Below, in pieces: positions 1-10,530 of a DNA stretch of 64,000 bases. The stretch is from Hydractinia symbiolongicarpus (taxonomy: Eukaryota; Cnidaria; Hydrozoa; Anthoathecata; Hydractiniidae), in the NCBI RefSeq assembly GCF_029227915.1, contig NC_079884.1, forward strand, positions 9,920,001-9,984,000. The letters run 5' to 3'. Under the pieces are notes generated by a model. That model saw only the letters and a program-made list of their open reading frames with translations. It was not told the DNA's origin and made no database searches. The translations under genes and the position numbers were made by a program. Positions within the stretch are counted from its first letter, which is position 1. The number at the start of each line of letters is the position of its first letter.

Positions 1-246
1 GTCCTTGAACACCATGTTGTCATATATGTCTTGTATGTTGGAATGTAACAAAAGGACCTCATGAAAAAGCAATCTGATCTTCTATCACGACAAGCTAGGA
101 AACAACAAACAGTATTCTCTAACCATCCGAAACAGGTACAATACAGCTCAGTTGGAACTAAAATTTCCAACAATAAGTGAATGAATAAATATGTACATAC
201 CGTTTGCTGCTGCGACAAGCAACACAGCCACTATTAACTTCATCAT
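1..246 (-). CDS. Small secreted cysteine-rich protein, 5' part (runs off window)
   Basis: Two exons are proposed: 201-246 and 1-157. The first starts at 246 and reads MMKLIVAVLLVAAAN, a typical cleavable signal peptide, ending in a GTATGT donor. The second follows a TTTTAG acceptor and stays open to the window edge in the matching phase; it is very rich in Cys, with spaced pairs such as YCTC and VCC. A TATAAA box lies about 60 bases upstream (308-313, minus strand), which supports a compact, strongly expressed secreted peptide gene. The proposed intron is only 43 bases, much shorter than the others in this window, so the joint is the weakest point. Function is unknown; a disulfide-rich secreted peptide is the most that can be said, and the 3' end is missing. 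Confidence 0.45.
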
Positions 247-307
247 TTTCCTCTCCAAGCTTTTACAACTAGAAGAAAGAATGAAAAGATAGGAACGCTA
301 CGCAAGC

Positions 308-313
308 TTTATA
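308..313 (-). promoter_or_regulatory. TATA box of the secreted-peptide gene
   Basis: TATAAA on the minus strand, about 62 bases upstream of the proposed start at 246. Spacing suits a core promoter with a short 5' untranslated leader. Confidence 0.45.
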
Positions 314-924
314 TCACCACAGATATGTAGGCTTGTGCAAACATACTTGCCTTTTTGATAGCACATCTGACGGCCGTGTTTATTTAACTAAGTTTCATTA
401 CACAGCTGTATGTGACATCCTCTCATCGCCACTCCTGTGCGTGATATGCAAATGTAATTTCTATGACTTTTTATGAATTAATGTGTTTTGAAAAGAAGAA
501 GTCTAGTATAGAGAGTGACAAAAAAATCATTTTGTGTACCTTTACAACTAGTGTATACTGGTGATTAAAAAACAAAATGACCTCGTTGAAAAAAAGCTAA
601 AGAAAGACTTGCAACACGATTTTCAAAGTGATAACAATCTTTATGGAATTGACAGTGTCTCTTGGTCGAAAAAAATCCTTGAGCAGACATGAGAACAAAA
701 ATTTTGTTCAGCCACGCTTCCTAACAAACACAAAGGTTTACTAATTCTTATTATGTTTCTAGATATATAAGAATTAGCAAGGCAAAAAATAAGCCGTGTG
801 AAATTAGTACCAATGAAAAAGATGATTAAAAAAAACAATCAATTATTTTAGGGCCAGCGACACGATTTGGCATGAGTGGGCGACACGGTCTTCAAAGTGA
901 AAGGAGATGCAGATTAGCGGGGAT

Positions 925-994
925 GGGCTGCTGTATGGTAACTTCTTACGTTAGCGGAGGGTGGGGGTGGGGGGTGGGCTGCTGTATGGTAACT
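925..994. repeat. 19-bp direct repeat flanking a G-rich tract
   Basis: GGGCTGCTGTATGGTAACT occurs at 925-943 and again at 976-994. Between them, 956-978 holds four runs of three or more G separated by single T bases (GGG-T-GGGGG-T-GGGGGG-T-GGG), a canonical intramolecular G-quadruplex pattern. The stretch lies between the secreted-peptide gene's upstream side and the 3' end of the SOHLH2-like gene; no gene was recognised in 247-1756. Confidence 0.6.
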
Positions 995-1756
995 TTTTAC
1001 GTTTGAACACAATGACAAATCTCAGAATGAACATGTTTCTTTGTAACTCAAGTGGAAATAATATAAATACAATATATATTTATAAATAGAATATTAAATA
1101 TAGTAGTTATAAAATCGTAACAACAACAATAATAAATATGAGAAAAGAAGATCTTTTAAAAAGTTTCTCACAATTTATAAGTTAAGAGCTGAACGTTAAA
1201 CTAATATTTTTAAGGAGAGGATTCTAAATGGCGAATTTTAAAATGTTGAACATTTAAATACATGTGAAATAAATTCAGTGTTTAATTTCAACGTTTGTAA
1301 AAGGATTTGCATGAATTGTTTTACCAATAAAAGTTGCGTTCGCCATCATAACATTTGTCCTTGGCCTTTTCAGGTGGAGAGAAGGTAAGGAAAGTGAGAG
1401 GGTTAGGGTTTAAGGGCGAATTTGATGTTTAGCGTACACTTGCGTCTCTCCTTTCTCTAAGCAGTAATACTACACTGACATTAAAGTTTGTTTGCGACTT
1501 GCTAGGCGCTTGGTTGTCATGAACCGCACCATCACAACCTGGTACATGATGAAATAGTTTGCTTATAGAAAAGTGTTGGCGAACTAATGAAGTAATGCAA
1601 GTTAACTTCACTATTGTGGCGGAACACAATACATTCCACTCACACCACATATACGTTAAACACACACCAGTCTGTCCTTTTAAATACTCGCCCATAAAAA
1701 CAACAACAACAGTAACTGGGAACCACAATGTCAAGTGTTGTACTTTTTAGATGCTC

Positions 1757-4700
1757 CTATTGAGAATAATGATTGTAATAAGACGTGTGCTGATGAGTAA
1801 ACTCAACTGGTAGTGCAGCTTCATTACACACATCTTTTTGAAAACTCGCACGTGATTGATGACTTATATGCCCCTGATAAAGCGTTGTCAAATTCTCGCA
1901 GTTCTTTGCAGTTGCCATGTTTAGATACTCCATTGCTTGATAATGAGATTGTGGTGCACGTGCGTAAGAGCCAGTAGTGTTACCTAAGTGATCTTGGTAT
2001 CGGTAGTTTGGAAATGATTGCACTAAAGGGTTGTTTCCACTATTGGTCGAGCCAAGATTTTGGGAAGACGAATTGAAATCGGTTTTTGAGAATGTGCTTA
2101 AGTTAGAAAAATAAAGTTTATTTATCGATTCGAAATTATTAACGTTAAAAAAAGGAAGAGTATTATCCTACCTATTAGTTCGCTTGTCATTACTCCGCAA
2201 CTTCTTGCTGTTCTTTTTATTTTGTTCATGTTGACATGATTCATTTAATCGTTTCTTCTCGCTGAACAAACGGAAGTGAGATTGAAAAGCCTCCACGCTC
2301 TAAAAATATCAGTTTCTCCAGTTATAAACAACGCTTTCTCTACATGTCGAAAAACATCGTTGCATAAGAATAAGTTTCATATCATTAAATCAACAGCGCA
2401 TATTTTATTATTTAAAATTATTAGTTGTTGAAATCCATGAAATAAATCCAAATACAGAAAATTATTTGGAGCTTATTGTGCTTCTTATCATAAAACGATT
2501 ACTTGTAAATTTTATTGAAAAGACATAAGTTTTGTAGAAATAAAAATTAATAATATTAACGTAAATTAACTGTGACTTTGCTGGTACACTAGCAGCAAAG
2601 CGTGATAGAAAGTTGAATAAAACATCTCTACGCTTGCCTGTCACACACAGCAAGACACGCGCAGCTGTCGCATTATTATTAACTAGTCGATGAGGCCCGT
2701 GGAAAAATCCACTTAGGCAGAAGGACAATGGAAAAGTAGGTTGTTTTAGATTTTTTGCTGACGTCAGCAGTGCAATTACAAAAATATTTGGCGAAATTTA
2801 GTTTATTCGTTGCCTGTACTATGCAGATGTTAAAACGCTGACCAAGAAAATGTATATGATCATATCTTTTTGATAAGCAGTTAATGAGACATAAGGGTTT
2901 TAACATTTTGCTGATGTCAGCAAGGGCCAGTCAAACCCCCCAAATTTTTTTTTTAGAAATTTGTATACCTGCTGCCTTCATTGTATAGGTCTTGAAACGC
3001 TTATCAAGAAAATGTATAGGATCGCGTATTTTTGACAAGCGCAGAGATATTAGGATTTGAAGGTTTTTCGATGACGTCATCAACCCGTCCATTCCGAAAC
3101 GGATTCGGGGACCCAGGTTTGGGAAAATAACCCAAATTGGTCCTAGTTGGTCCCTAGTTAACCACGCGGTGAAAAATCATTGACGTCACCACCTCGTTTC
3201 CAAGTTATTTGGCCTCAAAGTTTTAGGTGCACTGTAATGGCTTCATTAACTTAATATAGGATATTGACGTTAAAGTAGTGTTATTTTCGTCGCGTCGTAA
3301 CGTCAGAAAATTTAACATATTAGACATGCATTTTTCGGCAACATCAAAGGAAAATGAAGACATCCACTTTGCCTGTCACAGACACACAGACAGACACACC
3401 TAGCGTATTATTATAGAGATGAGTAGTCGTTAGTCTGTGAAGAAATCCGCGGGAGTTTGTATGTCGCAACAAATAAATATAGATGAAAATGTATCATGTT
3501 GGCTACTATGTGCACTGGAACATCTTTTTGCCACACATAGACTATTATTAAAGAAACTAGTCGTTAGCCCGTGAAAAAATCCACGGGTTCGCCCGTCCTT
3601 TAAATTTACCCGTGGCCACAAAGTGGATAAATATATATCGCATTTGATATTCGTGTTTCCGTAGCACGATTTTCTAATCAGCGAAAAATATGATATGCGA
3701 AAAATATGCGCAGAGACAGACAAAATACGGCTATTATTAAAGAAAAGAGAACTAGCGTGTTAAGCAGTTCGGATAAAAACTTATTTAACGTCACTTATTG
3801 AGAAGAAAGGAATAAGAGGGATTTCTAGAAAATATGGACTCCACTGATGTTTATAATTATTATAATGGAACTTATACGTTCATTTACATTAAGTATTTGA
3901 AAGAAATGCAAAGCTATGCAGACGAATATAAAGGGTTATTGAGGATAGCGACTGAGGTAACAAGTTCATTTTGTATTTGTTGTTCTAGTTTTGCATCTTG
4001 AAACTTTGTGACATCTTTTTTGACTTTTGCTACTGTAGTAATGTAAGATTTGGGGTGTTTTGTTTTATCGGCTGCGGTAGGGAAGAGCGCACAAATGACG
4101 TAGTTGATGTTTTCGCGGAACAAAAGTTTTGCGTAGTATTATTTTTACGCTTAAATGTTTTACCTGTTGTAGAATATTTGCTGGGGTGTGCGACAGAAGC
4201 ACTTTGATGTACAGGACGGATAGTTCTAAAACCTACATGTGAAACAAATAGAATTATAAAACAAGTAAAAATAAAAGTGAAAATTCATTTTATCTAGTTT
4301 ATTGATTATATTTTTAAGATATTTGACCAGTGTATCTTTTTTTATACGTTTTGTTGAAGAAGCAGAAAATTTTAAATGATTCGGAGCTTTTAACCTGAGG
4401 TGAGCCACAAATTGTTCTTTTTTTTTGTTCTCATATTTTGGAAATAGTGTAATTTCACACAAGTAAGTGGATTCCAAAAGCTAAGTACTAGAAGTTTCAT
4501 CAAACCGAACAAATGATTGTGAACCTTCCTATTTGTTTGTGTTTTTCCTTAGAAAAGGAAAATCAGACAAATTCTAGCCTTGCCATTGTTTTGTGCTGAT
4601 AAAATAGTTTCTGTGAAAACAATATTCTTCTTTTAAAGAGTATAGACTACTTACAGTTGCCATGTCGATTCTTTTATTTCCAGTCCTGGGTAACAGCATT

Positions 4701-7700
4701 CTCAAGTGCTCACAACATTCTTTGATTCTCTCTCTAAATGAAAGTACAATTTTTTGATGAAAGCAGATTTCACAGTGTGGAAAAATGATAGATGGAGAAT
4801 GTAACGTGAATCATTACAGCACTGTTTCTATTTTATGTAAATCCGAAATAATAACACGCGGCTGCGCATAATTTCACGCGATGGTGTATTATTTTGCCGC
4901 ATATTTTGCCGCTACTTTTTTAATCTGCTCCGCGCAATGTCGGTTAAAAACAAGGGCTGAAATACGCAACCGCGCTTTTACCACTGAGTTTAAAGGAAAG
5001 CCTAGGCCAAGGGTGCAACTCCCTGGTCTGCATATTAAATCTGAAACACTAAGTGACAGCCTTGGAATCCTCAGAATTGCTAAATTATAATGGCAGACAT
5101 TTCTGGTTTTTATAAAGAGCTAAAAAAATTTTTTTGTGATTTGATACATTTGATGTCTTTATTTTCTTGGCAATAAAATACTTATTTTGAAACGTATAGT
5201 ACCTAGATAGGAGAGAGAATACAGTAAGACAAAATACTCCAATCTAGGATTTGGGGTATGCTAGTATGTCACTACTAATTTAACCGAAAAATAAAAACAC
5301 CTCAACAAGGACTGAAAAAGTGTTCAATAACCAGTATTTTTTATTATAAAAAATTCACAAAAACTGAAAAAGAAACCATTGTCACCTGCGCATGCGTTCT
5401 TTCGTACTATGTTTGGTGATGTCATCAGGTACAAGAGTAATCTTCATACCACTACTTCCTGGCGTATCGCTCACCATATATGGATAAGTAAGCGTATTCG
5501 GCGGTACAAAAGCATAGCGTCTCATAACCGACGGTCGCACTTGCGTTGGATGGACGTAGGGCATGTTGAAAGTACTCTTGGGTAACACAGGTCGCTGGAC
5601 TTTTATGTTGTTTCTAGTGTTGTATTCTTTAGACAGATAGACCGGGGACATACAGTCGGTGGACTGTGTTCTCGTGTTTGTTGACACAACGTCTTCTGCT
5701 GATAAAATAGTCTCAAATGTTTTGACGTCTTCGGTATGAGAAATAACATTGGCATTGCAATTAATGGGGTGCATCGAGTCAGAAGTGGTAAGTTCAGAAG
5801 TAGCTTCAGTCTTTTTTTCTGCGTAAAGATGAAGAATTTTGGGAATTTTTTGAGCAGCAGCTCGAGTGAAAAAAGTACTTTTTTAGGCCATTTTTTTCAA
5901 ATTTTCCTAGTAGAATAAACTCAGAATAGAAAATTCTGAGTTTATTCTACTAGGATATAATTATAACATGGACATACTTATTTGATAAAATTTTTACTCT
6001 GTCATTACAGAATTTACATTTAGAAAATTTAGTTGATAAGAATTAGCTATAACTAAATTTTTTAACGACCTTATTTTCAGCCGACTTCCATTTTCCCCAA
6101 CTTTATTTTCTGTTAAGACATATTATAGCTTCTGAAATTTTGTGACCTATATTTGCAAGATACACTTATTTCAAAGTTGTCTTTTGTGTTTTTTCAAAGT
6201 TTAAGAGAAATTCCTACAAGTTATTTTCAAAATTACCTTTCTCTCCATGTCATCAAAATAAATAACTGGTATGACAACAAGGTATAGCAATTTTCTTTTC
6301 TTTATACCACACCCAAATTTAAATTGAGCACAATTTGCAAAAAAAATCATAATACACAAACAAGTGCTTCTCGCTGACTCCTGGCGCGCGAATACAAATC
6401 ATTATAAATATTATTCAATATAATTGAGACACAAAAATAAATTACCACGTGTATCGCCGAATGTAGCAAAAAACTCTTTAATTGTTTCCTGATTAAGCGT
6501 ACCCCGATGCACATGAGCGACACCATAGTAGCTTAGGTCATTGGCTAAAAAAAGGAAAATGAACATCAGGTGTTATTTCAGCATTCTTGTCCACAGGGGT
6601 TTGTCACAAAAAGTCATAGGCGGTTGCGTGGTGCTAGGATACTTGTTGCGGGATATTTGGTATTTGCAGGGTATTTACCTGAGCTGTGATGTGTCTGACG
6701 AATTGCAATTACCGGTGTTGTCTTATTGTACGCACTTGTTTTTCTAAAGAATGATAAAATGGGAACCTGTAGAACCTAAAAGCTTGAACATACAGTGAAT
6801 TATATCTGCTTTGTGAGAATATTTAATGAATTGATAAACGACTTAGTGATTTGTACAATTCGTTAGGTTGTGTAAGCATCGTCTAAAAATCGCTCGTAGA
6901 ATTGAGAATTACAACAGATAGGTTTGAAATTTTGAGAGGAAATTTTGTTTTGGAAGATGAATGAACACCTTGACTTAATAAGTTTAGTTCAGTAATTAAC
7001 TTTTCATTTATTGTAACGTGTTTTTTCAATTTCGTTTTTTAAGGATTTTTATTCCTATCTTCTCCTTTTATGGTTAGAGTGCTAATCTTCCCGAATTTTT
7101 ATGTTCGGAATGAAACAAGAAGTCAGAGTTTGTTGTTAGTCAGCTCTCGTAAGTTTTATATAGAGACACAAAAAGCGACTAAAATCTGTTTAAATTTAGC
7201 GTGTCCGAGGAGGCTATCCATAGTTTGGGAAGATAGTAGTTTGAAAAGTAGCACCTCTAAAAAACCGTAAAACGCATGAAAATTTAGTAAAATCGTATAA
7301 TAAATCGGTTTGATGATACGAGAAAATAATACTGACCTTTTTTTGAAGGAAAAGCATCACTTAAAAAGATTATTGGAGAGGATAAATATTGTTAAAAATT
7401 AGGAAGTAAAACTTACTTTATGGACACAATAATTCTTAACATTTCATTGCTTTGAGACAAGTCGACATCAGTGAAGATGATTTTATAAGCTGTTTGATCA
7501 CACTGTCGAAACGAATTCTCTGGTAAGCAGTACAACACATTCATGTTGACAATTGTGGCCTGCGCACTAAGTTGTTGGATATCGTCGCCATCTTGAAAAG
7601 GGGTGATTACTAAGACACGTTGTACTTTCTAAATTAATAAACAAATAATGCTGGACTTAACATAAAAGCAATTCAAAGAACTGCTCTAGTTTCAGAGGAT

Positions 7701-8664
7701 AACCCATCCTCTTAAACTATGGCACTTTTTGGTGGGGTGAGTTATGTTACCATTCCATAGAAGTGAGAAGAAAAAAAGCCACTGTTATAAATATTAGCAC
7801 AGTTAACAACCCAAAATGGAAGTAATTTGACATAAATATGAACACTATCGTGTTGAATGTTGGGCGCCATTTACAAGTGAAATCTCGTCACAGGACGAGT
7901 TCATGTCTGTCTTTATTGAATGAATTAAATTGTTTTACATCCATATTTTGATCTCACCCTGGGATAAAATTTCCTACCTGTCTTACGGACAGGGAAGATC
8001 TCATCCTGCCTGCGTGTAAACGTAGCCTTAGAAATGAAAAAATTTCCATCAACTCTGACAAAAGTTCACTTTTGTTTAAAATAACGAAAATAAAAATTTT
8101 TATATCGAATTTTTCATATCGAATGAAGTTTTATTTTGATTGTACTTCTTGAACATTCAACTCAGTGGTGGATTTATGGTATGTCAAGGCAGTCAGGTAG
8201 TCAAGTAGAACAGAAACAGTTCGTTTTCACCAATAAAAACGCAATCAACAAAAAAGAGAGAAAATTAATTTATTTTTAAGAAACAAATATGATTATAAAG
8301 TGCAACATTTTAAATTTAGCGCCTATTTTTCTGTTTCCCACGAAAATCAAAATTATATTTACAAAATTTACCATTGAATACGCGATTCTTAAGTCGCGCC
8401 AAAACGATCGATATCCCCCCTCCCCTTTTCACCCCTACAATTAGATTTTATTAATATTAAAAAACAAAAAAAAAAACGAACCACATCTTGAATTTGTTCC
8501 GTAGAAGCATCAATTTCTAATTTTATATTATCTTCAATCGACTTCTCAACAGCTTCATCTAACAATTTAGAGGAGGGAGTTTTATCTTCATCATCGTCAT
8601 GAAAGAGTCTTCTTTTGACGCGCACAGATAAACTTGTATTATTTAACATCGCCATTCTAGACAT
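1757..8664 (-). CDS. SOHLH2: SOHLH2-like bHLH transcription factor
   Basis: Nine exons (transcript order): 8482-8664, 7417-7628, 6679-6743, 6446-6544, 5386-5818, 4655-4733, 4164-4232, 2172-2299, 1757-2096. They sum to 1608 bases, 535 residues plus stop, with GT/AG at every joint and no internal stop. Residues ~62-170 look like a receiver-type alpha/beta fold: strand RVLVITPF, then KIIFTDVDLS, then PVIAIRQTH, as in the N-terminal region of vertebrate SOHLH2. The bHLH spans ~322-370: basic helix KERMRRERIKECCEHLR, loop LLPRTGNKRIDMAT, helix 2 VLELSVLYIKVLL, split over exons 5-7 at introns of phase 2 and 0. The C-terminus is His/Gln/Tyr-rich and low in recognisable domains. SOHLH factors are nuclear regulators of germ-cell differentiation in vertebrates; the same role here is inferred. 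Human SOHLH2 is about 425 residues, so the linker and tail are longer. The start at 8664 is the first ATG; a second Met lies four codons in. Confidence 0.85.
2682..3420 (-). mobile_element. Helitron-like element, copy 1, in SOHLH2-like intron 7
   Basis: Read on the minus strand it begins near 3420 with TCTATAATAATACG and a GTCTGTCTGT-rich stretch, and ends near 2682 with a hairpin (GTGGA/TCCAC) followed by CGACTAGT. A 5' TC and a 3' hairpin just before a CTAG-type end are Helitron hallmarks. No Rep/helicase coding is visible, so it is non-autonomous. Boundaries are approximate. Confidence 0.5.
3423..3553 (-). mobile_element. Helitron-like element, copy 2
   Basis: Short copy lying head-to-tail between copies 1 and 3. 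Minus-strand start TTTCTTTAATAATAGTC near 3553; degenerate 3' hairpin with TCCGCGGG partner sequence near 3430-3450 and GACTA end near 3423. Confidence 0.45.
3556..3743 (-). mobile_element. Helitron-like element, copy 3 (best preserved)
   Basis: Minus-strand 5' end TCTTTAATAATAGCCG at 3743; 3' end is the hairpin CCCGTGG-ATTTTTT-CACGGG at 3568-3587 followed by CTAACGACTAG at 3556. At 188 bases it is a short non-autonomous copy with both termini visible. Confidence 0.6.
5906..5954. repeat. Perfect hairpin palindrome in intron 4 of the SOHLH2-like gene
   Basis: Arms starting CCTAGTAGAATAAACTCAG match perfectly as inverted repeats of 22 bases around a 5-base centre (AGAAA). It lies between exons 5 and 4. 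The RNA would fold into a near-uninterrupted stem. It could be a tiny MITE with the body lost. Confidence 0.85.
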
Positions 8665-9602
8665 GTTTTATGACACCACGCATTCTTGTTACTCTCACGC
8701 TTGTGCATCGCTTGTGCACACGGAGAAGCAGTCGCGCGTGAAAGTTATAATTTTACATAAAAAAAATATATTTTATTACTTACTCTTTTTGTTGTCAAAA
8801 TCCATGGGGATTGAATTTTCTTTCCTTTTTTCATATAATGTGCGTTTTGCGATTATGAATATACACAAAAAGAAGTAATATATTTGTCGACATGAGCCGT
8901 GTAGTTGAAATTGACTACCTAATAAGCGTTCCGATGTAGGTCCTCTTTTTTTTCATGTGTATTATCTACAAGTAAAGCATTAATCTAGCGCGATGGAGAG
9001 AAAATTTTAAATATCTGCGTGTGCAATGGTTTTTTGAAACCAACCGATTCCAAACGAGGGAAAACTCTCAATGGGAAGTAATTTGTTTGCTTTTTTCGTC
9101 GTGGACAAAATAAAATAAACGAGAGCTGAACGTATTTGAGGTTGGATCACAAACTTAAATAAAACACAACACAAAATTATGAAGTCTTTAACAATTAAAC
9201 TTTTGCATAATCCTAGGAAGAATTTTAATTCTTTGCTGAATAATGTTTTTGGGACATTTTTCTTGGAAATGTCAAATTAAGTAAGATCCTAGTGAACTAA
9301 GCTGTCTTATTAATTATTTATTCTTATTGTCTTAAGGATATATAATTCAGTTTCTCTCAAATAAAATTTAAATCCACCTCATAGCTAACTTTGAATTACA
9401 ATCAACCAATGCGCACGAAGTCGGCGTGGTCACATCTTATCCTCTTAAATAATACAAGAATTAATTCTATTTTTTCGGGTGAGTAGGCCATTCATGCTCA
9501 AAAGAAGGGTTTCTTTATATATTGACCACGTGAGCAAAAAATAATAAGAGAATAAACCAGTCAAAACGCGCAGTCAGTATTGTGACCGCAAAAAACTTGT
9601 TT
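8665..9602. other. Upstream region of the SOHLH2-like gene
   Basis: No coding sequence recognised. It should hold the promoter of the SOHLH2-like gene; no clear TATA box or other core element was picked out by eye. Sequence is AT-rich with homopolymer runs. Confidence 0.4.
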
Positions 9603-9673
9603 GAGACCCAGCGTAACTTTTTCCACCTGAAAAATTCCGATTTCTTGTGGTAAGAAAAATTATGCTGGGTCTC
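9603..9673. mobile_element. Short hairpin MITE
   Basis: Terminal inverted repeats GAGACCCAGCGTAACTTTTT (left) and its imperfect complement ending in AATTATGCTGGGTCTC (right) enclose about 20 bases. No target-site duplication is obvious. Confidence 0.5.
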
Positions 9674-10189
9674 CTAGCTAATTTAGTAGCTAATTGATTT
9701 CTTAATCGGTATTTATAAAAGAAAAGTCTCAAAAAACTGTTCTTAACCATTCACATCAAAACATTCGAAATCTAAAATATTAGACATTATAAAATTATAA
9801 AAATATTTAGAAATAATAATTTTTATTACTCTTATACATCAACTACCCTGAAATCTTTATAGAAAGCCTTTTTATAATTTGAAAATACTTTTTTTTTAAA
9901 AGCTTCTTTAAGCTTTTTTTTACAAGTATATTGTTTCCTCTTTTTTTCTGGGTGCTTTTTTTCTCGATTTAACCTTGGAGGATTTAACCCAGTCACATTT
10001 TACAATTTTTAAATTTTATTTTTCATTTTTGATAACACATTTATTTTTAAAAAAATCTTAACCGTATATATACGTATAACCGTATATATTCTTTTTAATT
10101 AATGGAAAAACCAACAAATGGAATACTTAGATATCACGAATTTAAATAAATCCAACCCCCGAATATTTGTTAATGAAATTATTCATTTT

Positions 10190-10530
10190 ATGTTTGGGTT
10201 GTGGCTATCTAGCTAGCTCCTTATTTTCATCTGGCTAAAAAATGCAGGTTAGCTTCACCGAAATTCCTAATCAATAATTCTTATGCTAAATGCAGAAAGG
10301 CAGCTACAACTTTTATTACTCTCATGAAAATATAGTCTATAAAATAAAATGAGTGATTGTTTTAATTGGACAGGGTAACAAGAGGCTTTTTCCTGTGTTT
10401 TTATTTAAACCGAAATTTTAATAGAGTTATTTAAAAAGGAATATTACGCCCATACGGATATTCAACATGGTTTAACTGTACTTACGGTTCCTTATTAATC
10501 GCTCCACCGGGCGTTTAATACCGGCTATCA
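10190..10530 (+). repeat. Dispersed repeat family A, copy 1
   Basis: Shares blocks in the same order with 22225-23170 and 28250-29000: a TAGCTAGC-rich start, an AATTGGACAGGGTAACA-type block, TTTTTATTTAAACCGAA, and a TATTACGCC(C/T)ATACG block. Unclassified; no coding recognised. The rest of 9674-12582 holds nothing else I can name. Confidence 0.55.

Noticed and set aside
1429-1734. 101-aa minus-strand frame and its plus-strand overlap
   Set aside because: Lies beyond the SOHLH2-like stop codon at 1757, no start context or domain.
3914-4123. 69-aa minus-strand frame next to the bHLH helix-2 exon
   Set aside because: Lies downstream of a good donor at 4163 and has no similarity to the SOHLH region; treated as intron.
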